Shown: in pieces, positions 54,098-63,628 of the stretch
How the letters are laid out: each line of letters begins with the position of its first letter
Position numbering within the stretch: position 1 is the first letter of the stretch
DNA from: Mycobacterium sp. AZCC_0083
GTDB lineage: Bacteria; Actinomycetota; Actinomycetes; Mycobacteriales; Mycobacteriaceae
Assembly (NCBI RefSeq): GCF_014202335.1
Contig: NZ_JACHGP010000025.1
Coordinates: 49,116-113,115 of the forward strand
Direction: 5' to 3'
Length of the DNA: 64,000 nucleotides
Notes under the pieces: generated by a model
The model's input: only the letters and a program-made list of their open reading frames with translations
Told to the model about the DNA's origin: nothing
Database searches by the model: none
Position numbers and translations under genes: made by a program

Positions 54098-54958
54098 GTG
54101 CCGATCAATCTCGACGAGGCCATCGGCGCCGAGCTCGCCCCGGTCGAGTTCTCCTGGAGCAGCAGCGACGTGCAGCTGTATCACCTGGGCCTCGGCGCGG
54201 GTGCCGATCCTCTTGACCCGCGCGAGTTGGCCTACCTCGTCGACGACACCCCGCAGGTGCTGCCGACGTTCGGCAGCGTGGCTCAGACCTTCCATCAGAC
54301 CGAACCGCCCACCGTGCAGTACCCCGGCATCGACATCGAACTGTCCAAGGTGCTGCACGCCAGCGAGGCCGTATCCGTTCCAGGGCCCATCCCGCCGTCG
54401 GGAACGGGGCGGGCGGTGACCCGCTTCACCGAGATCTGGGACAAGGGCAAGGCAGCGGTGATCTGGTCCGAGACCACGGTGACCACACTGGACGGCGCTC
54501 CGCTCTGGACGCAGAAGCGGTCGATCTTCGCCCGCGGCGAGGGCGGGTTCGGCGGCGACCGCGGCCCGGCCGGATCCGTCGAGCCACCCGACCGCGCGCC
54601 CGACGGCGAGGTTGCCCTGCCGATCCTGCCGCAGCAGGCTCTGCTGTACCGGCTGTGCGGCGACCGCAATCCGCTGCACTCGGATCCGGGCTTCGCTTCC
54701 GCCGCAGGGTTTCCCATGCCGATCCTGCACGGCCTGTGCTCGTACGGCATCGGGTGCAAGGCCATCGTCGACACCTTCCTGGACGGCGACGTCTCGCGGG
54801 TGCGGTCCTACGGCGCCCGGTTCGCGGGCGTGGTGTTCCCCGGCGAGACGCTCAAGGCCAGCATCTGGAAGCACGAAGACGGGTTCGTGGCGGTGCTGAC
54901 GGCACCCAGCCGCGATGACGCCGTCGTGCTGTCGGGCGTCGAGTTGAACCCGGCCTGA
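54098..54958 (+). CDS. chsH3: ChsH3 (Hsd4B-like), enoyl-CoA hydratase 2 with double hot-dog fold
   Basis: A 286-residue MaoC-like hydratase. The hydratase-2 motif LCGDRNPLHSDPGFA (about 186-200) has the catalytic Asp and His. The N-terminal half forms the non-catalytic hot-dog. It corresponds to Rv3538, a hydratase in cholesterol side-chain beta-oxidation, sometimes called Hsd4B. GTG start 3 bp after kstD. The sterol gene order ends here; M. tuberculosis continues with ltp2 and chsH genes, which are absent from this window. Confidence 0.9.
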   Translation: MPINLDEAIGAELAPVEFSWSSSDVQLYHLGLGAGADPLDPRELAYLVDDTPQVLPTFGSVAQTFHQTEPPTVQYPGIDIELSKVLHASEAVSVPGPIPPSGTGRAVTRFTEIWDKGKAAVIWSETTVTTLDGAPLWTQKRSIFARGEGGFGGDRGPAGSVEPPDRAPDGEVALPILPQQALLYRLCGDRNPLHSDPGFASAAGFPMPILHGLCSYGIGCKAIVDTFLDGDVSRVRSYGARFAGVVFPGETLKASIWKHEDGFVAVLTAPSRDDAVVLSGVELNPA

Positions 54959-55475
54959 GCCGGTCGGGCCTGGTTCAGTTCCTCGGAATTCCGCAACTCG
55001 ATTCAGTTTCAGCAAACACCCGAAAGAGTCCTTGCGTAGGCAAGAGTCGTTTGGAGTGGATTCGACGCCCACGGACGCACGTTTCCTAGCGGCTGGCGTG
55101 ATTCGCCAGGGTGGCGCGTGCGATTCCGCGAATCGCGCTGGGGGCGTTTCTTCGCCCGACAGCACGCCTGCGGTAGCCGACGCCTTGCATGGTTGATTGC
55201 TGAGATTTCGTCACCCGGTGCTCGTCACGGCATTTTCGGTTATTTACAAGCAGGTAAATGCCGAATCTGCACTCATGTCAATGCCAGTACATGTTTGCCA
55301 TGACTACCGATGAGTCGCCTCTGGACTTGGCGGTTCGCACACCCGATGCATAGCCGTGCCGCAGCTCCTTGATGACGCAAATACTTGTTCAGAATGTTTG
55401 CCACCGGCGTTTACAGGTGTCAATTGGCGGCCTAACGTCATGCTCGTCAGTTTCCAGCTAGCTAAGGATTTGGTC
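54959..55475. other. Non-coding gap of 517 bp with three inverted repeats
   Basis: No credible gene. Two 17-bp perfect inverted repeats lie 27 bp apart: CTGGCG-N5-CGCCAG (55093-55109) and GCGATTC-CGC-GAATCGC (55120-55136); they could be a terminator pair for chsH3 or operators. A third, CGGCATTT / AAATGCCG (55228-55263), contains a nested ATTTAC / GTAAAT pair and lies about 210 bp before the next gene. Confidence 0.6.
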
Positions 55476-55973
55476 ATGCCATCTATCCGTTCAGGCATCG
55501 TCTTCGGATGCGCGCTCATTGGTGCAGGTGCGATCGCCCTCGTCGGCGCTGGTGCCGCCACCGCCGATAGCGGCATCAACCTCACGCCCGGTAACAACGG
55601 CCTGCTCAACGGCGGGACGGGCAACACCGGCATCGCCAACAACCTCCTCGGCCCCGGCACCGGGAATTTCGGGGTGGCCAACGGCCTGCTCGGCGGTTCC
55701 TTCAACCAGGGCATCGCCAACCAGGGCAATCTGAACAACGGGCTGCTCAACATCGGCACCTTGCAGGGGGGCATCGCCAACATCGGCACCTTGCAGTCGG
55801 GCATCGCCAACATCGGTGCCGGGCAGGTGGGCGTCGCCAACGTCGGCTGCGCGAACGCAGGCGCCGTCAACGTCGGCTGCGGCAATTTGGGCCTCGTCCA
55901 GATCGGCGGGGGCAACATCGGTGCCGTCAACATCGGAGACGGCCGGAACGGAATCCTGCGCATCCTCGGCTAG
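55476..55973 (+). CDS. Small secreted protein with NxG pentapeptide-like repeats
   Basis: A 165-residue protein. A signal peptide (about 1-30, IVFGCALIGAGAIALVGAGA) is followed by tandem repeats of about 10 residues, such as GIANIGTLQ, GVANVGCANAG and NIGAVNIGDG, over the whole mature part. This resembles the MPTR repeats (NxGxGNxG) of PPE-MPTR proteins and should form a beta-helix, but there is no PPE domain. Two Cys are present in GCANAG and GCGNLG. AAGGA precedes the ATG. Function unknown; export and a structural role are inferred. Confidence 0.75.
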   Translation: MPSIRSGIVFGCALIGAGAIALVGAGAATADSGINLTPGNNGLLNGGTGNTGIANNLLGPGTGNFGVANGLLGGSFNQGIANQGNLNNGLLNIGTLQGGIANIGTLQSGIANIGAGQVGVANVGCANAGAVNVGCGNLGLVQIGGGNIGAVNIGDGRNGILRILG

Positions 55974-56326
55974 GGTCGCCTCGGGGGAGAGGCGGCCGTC
56001 TAGACCCCGCGGCCGCCGACCCTGCGCCGAATTGAACGCGGCCTGATTTTTGCCGCGTCCGCCCCTTCACCCGGAAGGCCCAGTGCCCAGACACGTTGCC
56101 AACAGCGACGACGTTGCAGCCGCTGCCAGCAGGTTCCGTGGGCATCATCGGCGCCCATCGCGGCTGCCGACGACCCATCGACCACGACCATCGGGTCGCA
56201 GGCGAAGCTGATCGACGGCAACGTCAGGCAGCTCGGCTGGTTCACGCTGATCAGCTCAGACAGCAGATCGTCGACCTGTGCAAGTGAGCGCCTGCATACG
56301 CCCGTATGTGCCTGTCCGGGAATCAA
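55974..56326. other. Gap with a GC-rich hairpin and a possible gene remnant
   Basis: GGCGGCCG-N11-CGGCCGCC (55991-56017) is a perfect 8-bp stem 18 bp after the stop of the repeat protein, nested in AGGGTCG / CGACCCT. There is no T-run; it may still terminate transcription. From 56096 to 56287 a short plus-strand frame ends DQLRQQIVDLCK, like the LCK ending of the 47441-47998 protein, and may be a remnant of such a gene. Nothing else is seen. Confidence 0.4.
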
Positions 56327-56764
56327 TTACATCCGCGTCGACGGCGGCGGCGGTGGCCGCAGTAGCGGACTGGCGGTGAACACGCGCAGCGGAAATAGGT
56401 GCCAGGGTTCTGTGTCGTCGAGATTGCCGTACAGGCCGATGTTGACGACTCCCGCAGCCGTTACCACCAGCGGTAGGTGGGGGGCGGACACCCAGAACTT
56501 GACCGGCGAGCCTGGCACGTCGGGCCAATGCCAGCTGCACGCGATCGAGCCGAGCCGTTCGCCGTCTTGGGACCTGGCGACTATGTAGAGGTGTGGGTCG
56601 TGATCGGAGCCACCTTGGGTGTGGACGGCGAGGACCATCGGGACGGTGATGTGTGCGGGGAAACTCGCCACCTGCGCACTGGTCAGCGGGAAGCCGTCAG
56701 CGGTGATTCCACCGCGGTCGTCCACGACTGCCCTCAGCGACGGCGCAAACGCCACTACCTGCAT
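56327..56764 (-). CDS. Hypothetical protein, DUF6941-like
   Basis: A 145-residue protein predicted to be mostly beta strand. Visible stretches are ITVPMVLAVHTQGG, DPHLYIVARSQDGERLGSI and GVVNIGLYGNLDDTEPWHLFPLRVF, a pattern I associate with DUF6941-like proteins; the match is not certain. The end is a run of prolines (PPPPPS). Function unknown. It lies downstream of the PGRS-like gene on the same strand. Confidence 0.6.
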   Translation of the reverse strand: MQVVAFAPSLRAVVDDRGGITADGFPLTSAQVASFPAHITVPMVLAVHTQGGSDHDPHLYIVARSQDGERLGSIACSWHWPDVPGSPVKFWVSAPHLPLVVTAAGVVNIGLYGNLDDTEPWHLFPLRVFTASPLLRPPPPPSTRM

Positions 56765-56805
56765 GCCGCCACTTGCGCCCCTTAAAGTCGTTGCGCCGCA
56801 GGGGT

Positions 56806-58010
56806 CTACGGGGTCCCGCCGTTGCCACCGGCGCCACCGGCGCCGCCCGCACCGCCCAGGGAGGTGTTGTTGGCGCTGCCACCCGAACCCCCGGTCCCGC
56901 CGTCACCGGTCTTGCCGGTGCCGCTGGTACCCCCGGTGCCGCCCTTACCGCCGGATCCGCCGAAGTCACCCAACCCGTGGTCACCGTCCTGGCCACCAGG
57001 ACCCACGCCGCCGCCGCCGCCCTCACCGAAGCCGCCGCCGCCCCCGACACCGCCGCTACCACCAGCATCCCCCGCGCCGTTTCCGCCGCTGCCACCGGCA
57101 CCGGCCGTGCCGCCATTGCCGCCGAGGCCGATCACGCCGCCGGTACCACCGGACCCGCCATTGCCACCACTGGTACCGGTGCCGCCGCTCGCTCCGGGCG
57201 CGCCATTGCCGCCGTCCCCGGAGCTGGTGCCGGGGCCGCCGTCGTCTCCGCCTATACCGCCCGAGCCGCCTGCCGCCTGAGCGTCACGCCGTTGCCGCCG
57301 TTGCCGCCCGGCGCGCCGCTGCCGCCGATCTCGCCGTCGCCGCCAAGGTCTCCACCCTTGCCACCGGCTTGGCCGGTGCCAGGGGTCCCGTCGCCACCGT
57401 TCTGCAGACCCACACCGTTCGCGCCGGGCACCGGATTCGGGGCGCCGACGAGATACACACCGGCAGCCCCCGTCGCGCCAGCGCCGCCGGCCCCACCGTT
57501 CCCGCCGTTGCCGATGAACCGCGCGCGACCACCGTTGCCACCGGTACCGCCCGCGATCGGCGCGCCAAGGGGGCTGAAACCACCGGGACCACCCGTGCCA
57601 CCCGACCCGCCGTTGCCGAAGAAGCCCGCGCTGCCGCCGTTACCGCCGGCCGTACCCGCCGTCGTCGGACTGAAGCCGGCCCCGCCATTGCCGAAGAGGA
57701 TCCCTGCGTTGCCGCCATCGGGATGCAAGGCGGTGCCCGCTGCGCCGTTGCCGATGAAGATATTGATGATCGGAATCTGACCGGCAATGTCCAACAACGG
57801 ATCTGCCGCACCAAACGCTGTCCCAAAGATGCTCGCCACCACCGGGGAAGCCGCCGCCGACACATTGCAGATCAAAGTCGGCGGGACACACAGCGGAGCG
57901 GCTTGCGCCCGCCCCGGCGTCACCAGCAACGCCGCCGCCGGAACGGCCAACACCAGACCGGCCCCACCGATCGGACTGCCGCCAAACTGCGCGACGGCGT
58001 ACGTGCGCAC
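56806..58010 (-). pseudogene. Secreted PGRS-type Gly/Asn-rich protein lacking a PE domain, frameshifted
   Basis: GTG 58010 starts MRTYAVAQFGG; a signal-like segment (GGAGLVLAVPAAALLVTPGRAQA) precedes a short conserved region (IIINIFIGNGAAG, ILFGNGGAGF) and then GGNGG/GGTGG repeats as in PE_PGRS proteins. There is no N-terminal PE domain. The frame ends at 57252 (LRRQAARAV), while the same repeat continues in another frame (AAGGSGGIGGDDGGPG) to a stop at 56806 (GGAGGNGGTP). A one-base change near 57275-57285 restores one protein of about 400 residues. Either a broken gene or a sequencing error in GC-rich repeats. Confidence 0.7.
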
Positions 58011-58386
58011 CGATGACGACCATCGGCACTGCGGCCGACTGCCCTGCCCCGCTTCGACATTCGACTCCCCAAACAATAGTTGCCATACCGCACGTACCCG
58101 GTCGACGCTAACGAACCACTGCCGAACATGGGATAAGGAATATCCCTACAAATGAGGTGCTCGCCGCAAGCACCAGAAACGACCCCGGACACTTCGCCGG
58201 GGATCGTTTCCTGCGCGATGGAACCGCGGCATCACCCGAAGCGATCTGCTCGACGTTTTAACAGCTGACTCCAAGCTTTCTCGCAGGATGCCTGTCGGGG
58301 CCGCACGGGAACGCATGTGCCGATAAGCTAAGCCGTTGCTGGAGCCACTTCCTAGTGAGTTTGCGAATGCCATATTGGACGTATCG
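58011..58386. other. Gap between the PGRS-like gene and the LuxR gene, with a hairpin
   Basis: No gene is seen. GAAACGACCCCGG (58176-58188) pairs with CCGGGGATCGTTTC (58197-58210) with a single bulged base, an 8-nt loop and no T-run. The rest probably holds the two divergent promoters. Confidence 0.5.
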
Positions 58387-61179
58387 ATGTCGACTGCGGC
58401 TGAGGTTGAGCGCACGCCCGACGGCGTGGTGAGCCGTGAGCCCGAGGATCGGGCGGTGACCGATTTCTTGGCCTCGGCATGTAGTACGCCTTCGGCCTTG
58501 GTGATCGCGGGTGAACCTGGCATCGGCAAGACCACCTCGTGGTTGGCGGCTGTGGCATCAGCCCGCCAACGTGGTTTCCGAGTGTTGTCCGCGCGCGCCG
58601 CAGCAGCAGAATCGGTGCTTTCGTATGGCGCGTTGGCCGACCTGCTGGCCGGTCTTGATGCGGCCGCGTTGGCAGATTTGCCGCACCCACAGCGGCTCGC
58701 AGTAGACCGGATCCTGTTGCGCGCCAGCACAGATGGTGCCGCAGTCGATCAGCACGCGATATCGGCCGGATTCCTGTCGGTCATGGAGAGACTTGGCGAG
58801 GAATCGCCGGTGTTGGTGGCGATCGACGACCTGCAATGGCTCGATCCCTCCAGTGCCCAGGTGATCGCGTTCGCTGCCCGGCGGCTCACGGGACCGGTGG
58901 GCGTACTGGTCACCGTGCGCGGGGATGCTGACAGTGCTGCCTCGTGGCTACAGCTGCCCAAACTCGACTCGATTGCGCGGATCACGCTACGTCCGTTAGC
59001 TGTTGGCGCCCTGTATTCGCTGATCTCGGAGCGGCTGGGGCGGTCGTTCTCGCGTCCGACGATGCAGCGCATCCACGAAGTCTCAGGTGGTAACCCCTTC
59101 TACGCCATCGAGCTGGCGCGGGGGATCGACGCCAGGTCGCCGAACGTTGACCCGCTGCTGCCGAGGTCGCTGGCCGAGTTGGTGCAGGCTCGGCTCGGCA
59201 GTCTCACCGCTGATGCGCGAGGCGCCTTGCTGGCCGTGGCCTGTCTGGCCGATCCGACCGTCTCGTTGGTGTCGAGGGCGATCGGTACCGACGCAGATCG
59301 GCTGCTCGACATCCTCGCGGAGGCCGAGGAAAAGGTAATCATCGGGATCGATGGCAACCAGCTGCGGTTTACCCACCCGTTGCTGGCTACCGGGGTTTAT
59401 ACCGATGCCGCGCCCGCGCAGCGTCGGATGATGCACCGCCGCTTGGGCGAAATCGTGGATCAACCCGAATTGCGCGCCCGCCACCTCGCCCTGAGTGCCA
59501 CTAGCCCGGACCCGCTGACGCTTGCCGCACTCGATACTGCGGCCGATTCGGCGCGTACCCGTGGCGCGCCAGCGGCCGCAGCTGAACTGTTCGACCTAGC
59601 CCTTCGGCTCGGCGACGACACGCCGCAGCGCCAGATGGGTTCGGCTGCACACCATTTCGATGCTGGCGATACCGGACGCGCCGGGGCCCTCCTTGGAGAG
59701 GCGATCGAGCGGTTGGCACCCGGGATGCTTCGTGCCCAAGCGATGTGCCAACTTGCCTTGGTGCGGGTGTTCGACCAGAACTTCGTCGAGGCGGCCGACC
59801 TGCTGCGACGGGCGCTCGGCGAGGCCGAGGGCAATCTCGTGATGCAGGTCCAGACGCTGGTGGCGCTGTCGTGGGCGTTGGTCAACTCTGGTCACCTCGG
59901 TACCGCCGTGGACACCATCGAGGACGCCGTTCTGCGTGCCGAGTCCCTCGGCCAGCCTGATCTGCTGAGCCAGGCACTGGGCTTGCGGGTCATCATGCAC
60001 TTCATGCGCGGAGACGTCATCGATGAGCCCAGCCTGCGACGCGCGCTGGAAATGGAAGGGCGCCACACGGGTATTCCGCTGCCATTCCGCCCCAGCATGC
60101 AAAACGCCATGATGCTGGGCTGGACCGGGCAGCTTGACTCGGCGCACGACGAGTTGCTGTCCATCCGGCGCCTCTGCCTCGATCACGGCGACGAGAGCGG
60201 CCTCTTGTACGTCGCGTTTCATGCCGTTCTGGTAGCGATCTGGCGGGGCGACCTGATCGAGGCGATGCTCGTCGCCGAGGACGCTGTGGAACGCGCGATG
60301 CAGCTGGGTGGGGACGTCTCACTGTCCGTGGCGTTGACGATCCGGGCCGCGGCTACCGCGTACGGCGGCCGCGAAGACGACGCTCGTCGTGACCTTGCCG
60401 GGGCTTTGGCGGCCAGCCGGCGCTGCGGCTCCTATCGGTTGGCGGAATGGCCGATCACCATCCTGGGGTTTCTGGAAGTATCGCTGGGCAACTATCGAGC
60501 GGCGCTGACCGCGCTCCAACCTCTGCTATCGCACCTCGACGCGGCACCGGAGGCGACGGAGATCGTGGCCGCCTCGTTTGTGCCCGACATCGTCGAGGCC
60601 ATGATCCAGTTGGGCCGGCTCGCTGAGGCTGAGCCGCTGATCGACACGTTGGAGCGCAACGGTTGCCGGCTTGACAGGGCCTGGATGTTGGCTGTCGGTG
60701 CTCGCTGTCGCAGTATGCTGCTGGCCGCTCAGGGTGATCTCGACGCGGCGGTAGACGCCGTCGAACGAGCAATGGTTGAGCACAAGCGCCTGCTCATGCC
60801 GTTAGAGCGTGCGCGGACCCAGCTCCTGCTCGGCCAACTCCAGCGTCGGCAACGCCAAAAGAGCTCCGCCACAGCCAGTCTCGCCGAGGCGCTGCAGACC
60901 TTCGAGGACCTGCAGACCACGCTGTGGGCAGACCGGGTCCGCAAGGAGTTGGCCCGAACCAAGGTCGGCCCGAGCGGGCGCACCAACCAGCAGCTGACTC
61001 CGTCGGAGCAGCGGGTGGCCGAGCTAGCTGCATCGGGGATGACCAACCGCGAGATCGCCACCGCGCTGTTCATCAGCCCGAAGACCGTCGACGTCAACCT
61101 GTACCGCGTCTACCGCAAACTCGACATCCAATCCCGCGGTCAACTGGCCCGGCGATTGGTCCATCGAACAGAGCCATAG
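58387..61179 (+). CDS. Large LuxR-family regulator with AAA/NACHT-like ATPase domain
   Basis: A 930-residue LAL-type regulator. The N-terminal ATPase has Walker A GEPGIGKTTSW and Walker B LVAIDDLQWLD. A long middle of helical TPR-like repeats follows (about 350-830). The C-terminal LuxR helix-turn-helix includes LTPSEQRVAELAASGMTNRE. Members act as ATP-dependent transcription activators, often of degradation or secondary metabolism genes; the inducer is unknown. ATG 58387 is the likeliest start (MSTAAEVERT); TTG 58336 is possible. It faces a truncated relative. Confidence 0.88.
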   Translation: MSTAAEVERTPDGVVSREPEDRAVTDFLASACSTPSALVIAGEPGIGKTTSWLAAVASARQRGFRVLSARAAAAESVLSYGALADLLAGLDAAALADLPHPQRLAVDRILLRASTDGAAVDQHAISAGFLSVMERLGEESPVLVAIDDLQWLDPSSAQVIAFAARRLTGPVGVLVTVRGDADSAASWLQLPKLDSIARITLRPLAVGALYSLISERLGRSFSRPTMQRIHEVSGGNPFYAIELARGIDARSPNVDPLLPRSLAELVQARLGSLTADARGALLAVACLADPTVSLVSRAIGTDADRLLDILAEAEEKVIIGIDGNQLRFTHPLLATGVYTDAAPAQRRMMHRRLGEIVDQPELRARHLALSATSPDPLTLAALDTAADSARTRGAPAAAAELFDLALRLGDDTPQRQMGSAAHHFDAGDTGRAGALLGEAIERLAPGMLRAQAMCQLALVRVFDQNFVEAADLLRRALGEAEGNLVMQVQTLVALSWALVNSGHLGTAVDTIEDAVLRAESLGQPDLLSQALGLRVIMHFMRGDVIDEPSLRRALEMEGRHTGIPLPFRPSMQNAMMLGWTGQLDSAHDELLSIRRLCLDHGDESGLLYVAFHAVLVAIWRGDLIEAMLVAEDAVERAMQLGGDVSLSVALTIRAAATAYGGREDDARRDLAGALAASRRCGSYRLAEWPITILGFLEVSLGNYRAALTALQPLLSHLDAAPEATEIVAASFVPDIVEAMIQLGRLAEAEPLIDTLERNGCRLDRAWMLAVGARCRSMLLAAQGDLDAAVDAVERAMVEHKRLLMPLERARTQLLLGQLQRRQRQKSSATASLAEALQTFEDLQTTLWADRVRKELARTKVGPSGRTNQQLTPSEQRVAELAASGMTNREIATALFISPKTVDVNLYRVYRKLDIQSRGQLARRLVHRTEP

Positions 61180-61810
61180 CGGAACGCGCTAACTCCACAC
61201 TCAGCGGGCGCAACGTAATTCGGCCAATCGCGTCGGGCGTGGGTAGGTGCAGCCAGGACGTCACGCTGTCGGCGTCGTCACGAGCGGTCCCCAACACGCC
61301 CACCGGGCCGTTGAGCCGCCTGACAACGAACGCCAGTACCTGCGCACTGGAGGGATCCAGCCATTGCAGGTCGTCGATCGCCACCAGAACCGGCGACCGT
61401 TCGCCGAGGCCTTCCAGGATGGACAGGAAGCCCGCCGCCACCGCATGCTGATCGACTTGCGGCCCGCCTACACCGGCGCGAAGGAGTATTCGATCGATCG
61501 CCAGGCGCTGCGGGAGAGGCACATTCGACAGCGCGGCTGGTTCTACGCCGGCCAGCAGGTCAGCCAGCGCCGCATACGCCAGCACCGATTCCGCCGCCGC
61601 CGCCCGCGCCGACAACACAACGAACCCACGCTCGTGCGCCGACGCCACGGCCGCTAGCCATGCGGTGGTCTTGCCGATGCCGGCTTCCCCAGCGATGATC
61701 AAGGCGGAGGGGCCGTGGCATGCCGACGTCAGGAAGTCGGCAACTGCTTGCGCTTCCGGTTCCCTGCTCACCACGCCGCCGGCCGCGGATTCGATTTCAG
61801 CGACCACCAC
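61094..61810 (-). pseudogene. Truncated paralogue of the LuxR/AAA regulator
   Basis: About 205 residues match the N-terminal ATPase region of the neighbouring LuxR regulator at roughly three quarters identity by eye, including GEAGIGKTTAW and LVAIDDLQWLD. The match stops at about 61193, just beyond the neighbour's stop (61179); the frame then runs 33 codons antisense to the neighbour's 3' end (RGIGCRVCGRRGTG). The TPR and HTH parts are missing. Probably a leftover of a deletion or rearrangement; a short ATPase product cannot be excluded. Confidence 0.75.
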
Positions 61811-62203
61811 TGCCGCCTACATCGCGTTGGCGACCGACTGCGTCAGCGCTGACGACCGACTCGGTTGACCTCGCGCGCGCAGCCGACAGCCACTCCTGAC
61901 ACGGAGACGTCGAACGGGGCACTCGCAACTCACTAATAGGCGCGGACTGCAGCAACGACACAGCCTATCGGCAGCCGGTTCGCGGCGCGGCCGCGCAGCG
62001 ACGACTGTGAAGGCGCTGTGATTCACCCCGATCGGCGGTTTGTAGTGATTTTCCTTATTCCTCTGCCTCCCGCTAGACCGTTAGCGTCAAGCCCGTAGTT
62101 GGGACTCAGCGGCCCCGGCGTGGTTGCTTCTGACCAACGGCACCGGCGGGGCAACCCTCACGGGGATCAGGGGAATTCGGGCCAGTGTCGAGCGAAGGGG
62201 AAC
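61811..62203. other. Non-coding gap of 393 bp
   Basis: Apart from the likely promoter of the small secreted protein near its end, I see no gene, RNA or repeat in this stretch. It follows the start of the truncated regulator. Confidence 0.5.
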
Positions 62204-62557
62204 ATGATGAAGCGAATACTCGTAGGAATGGCTTTGACTGTCCTGACGTCTGGCGGGTTGGGTCTAGCGGGCCTGGGCGCAGGCACCGCCGAGGCATCAC
62301 CAGTCGGTCCCTACCACTGGTGCCCAGGCCAGCGCCCCATCCAGGTCGACTGGGATCAGAGTGTCTGCCACACGTGGTGGAGGGTCGATCACGGGCAGGG
62401 CAATCTGGACGGCACAGTTATCGTCGCCGATGGCACCCCGCTGGACAACATGTGGGAAGGTGCTGATCCGCCAGCCTCTGCCCCACCGCCCAATCTTCCA
62501 CCTTTCCTGTGCCGCAGCGAGTTTCCGCCTCAGCAATGCGATGCTTGGGGGCTTTGA
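62204..62557 (+). CDS. Small secreted protein, mycobacterial hypothetical
   Basis: A 117-residue protein with a signal peptide (about 1-30, MALTVLTSGGLGLAGLG) ending AEA before SPVGPYHWCPGQ. The mature part has four Cys (HWCPGQ, VCHTWW, FLCRSE, QQCDAW), likely in two disulfides, and many Trp and Pro. It resembles small exported proteins common in mycobacteria with a YHWCPGQ start. GAAGGGG lies in front of the ATG at 62204 (62207 is an alternative). Function unknown. Confidence 0.75.
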   Translation: MMKRILVGMALTVLTSGGLGLAGLGAGTAEASPVGPYHWCPGQRPIQVDWDQSVCHTWWRVDHGQGNLDGTVIVADGTPLDNMWEGADPPASAPPPNLPPFLCRSEFPPQQCDAWGL

Positions 62558-62710
62558 CCGCCACGCCACGGCGCGAGGACGAGCATGCATCTGGATGCCG
62601 AGAGGGATGTAACCCGGCCACCCTTCACAGTCGCAAAGGCGTACCCAAAGAAGCATCGTCGGCCTGCGACACCGCTTATTCATGCTTCTACCTGAGTGGG
62701 GACGGTGAGC

Positions 62711-63496
62711 ATGTTTCTCCGAAAGTATGAGCAACGGTTGGAGCCGCAACTGTCATCGGAGCTCGGCGAGCCGATCCTGCGCTGCATCGCGCTGCACGCC
62801 GCGACCATGCACGACAGGATGGAAATGGAGAGTCTTAATCCGTTGTGGCGGCCGTCGTTGATTGTCAATGGGCAACCGCACACCCGACTGCCGCAAACGA
62901 TGTTCCTCGTTATGACGCCGACGCGAGTCCTGATCACCGACACCAAGAGAGGCATGTTCGTTTCCGGCTACCGGCCGGTTTTGAGCTCACCGATACTCAC
63001 GCTTCTACGTGGAGACGCCGAGATGACCGCCGTCCACGACGACGACGGGGTGTGGCTCTATCACCTGAAATCCCGCGCCCACTCGGCGGAACTGGACTTG
63101 GAAATGGCCCACAGCGGCCGCGGCATCGCCGCAGAACTGGCCGGCCAGTTGCAGGAGTTCTCGGTCACACAACGCCCCGCTAACCCGACGTCGGGACTGA
63201 CTGCGCCGCCGGAACCGACCGTCGCATCGCAGCTACTCGATAACCGTCGGCGCTGGCAGACCAAGTCAAATCGGGTGCACGGCGTCTTGAGTGCGGTGGG
63301 TTCACTGCTGTGCTTCGGGTTCGGCGCATACCAGGTCTACGGGCATCACCTCGGGCCGTTTGCGCCGGGCACCTCGAAGTGGCTGTTCATTTGGGGTGCA
63401 ATTTTCGCACTCGGAGCTGTCTGGCTGTTCGTGCCCGAACGACGACGAAGACACCGTGCCCCGCCAGCACGGCGAGGACGGCACGCTGGCTCGTAG
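62711..63496 (+). CDS. Membrane protein with cytoplasmic N-terminal domain, hypothetical
   Basis: About 261 residues. A soluble domain (about 1-165, with TRLPQTMFLVMTPTRVLITD) resembles PH-like folds of actinobacterial proteins. Two transmembrane helices follow (about 188-207, HGVLSAVGSLLCFGFGAYQV, and 224-244), then an Arg-rich tail. No known function. The start is uncertain between GTG 62696, GTG 62705 and ATG 62711; the ATG with GGGGACGG upstream is used. Confidence 0.6.
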   Translation: MFLRKYEQRLEPQLSSELGEPILRCIALHAATMHDRMEMESLNPLWRPSLIVNGQPHTRLPQTMFLVMTPTRVLITDTKRGMFVSGYRPVLSSPILTLLRGDAEMTAVHDDDGVWLYHLKSRAHSAELDLEMAHSGRGIAAELAGQLQEFSVTQRPANPTSGLTAPPEPTVASQLLDNRRRWQTKSNRVHGVLSAVGSLLCFGFGAYQVYGHHLGPFAPGTSKWLFIWGAIFALGAVWLFVPERRRRHRAPPARRGRHAGS

Positions 63497-63628
63497 TCGT
63501 CGACTCAATCTTGGCCAACGCGTTAGGACACATCGCGGTACGACGGCATCACTGCGTGCGCCCACTTCTCGGCACTCTCGTCGCCCACCCACTCTGGCGG
63601 GCCGCTGTGTAGCCGGCGGTTGTTGTCC

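Noticed and set aside
56806..57700. Repeat-rich stretch that might look like a CRISPR array
   Set aside because: The repeats are irregular, in a coding frame for Gly/Asn motifs, with no constant spacer length and no cas genes nearby.
56773..57780. Proline-rich plus-strand frame of 335 codons
   Set aside because: It is antisense to the GGN/GGT repeats of the PGRS gene; proline runs are the mirror of glycine codons.
58176..58210. Hairpin before the LuxR gene as a standard terminator
   Set aside because: No T-run on either strand and it lies between divergent genes, so a classical terminator is unlikely.
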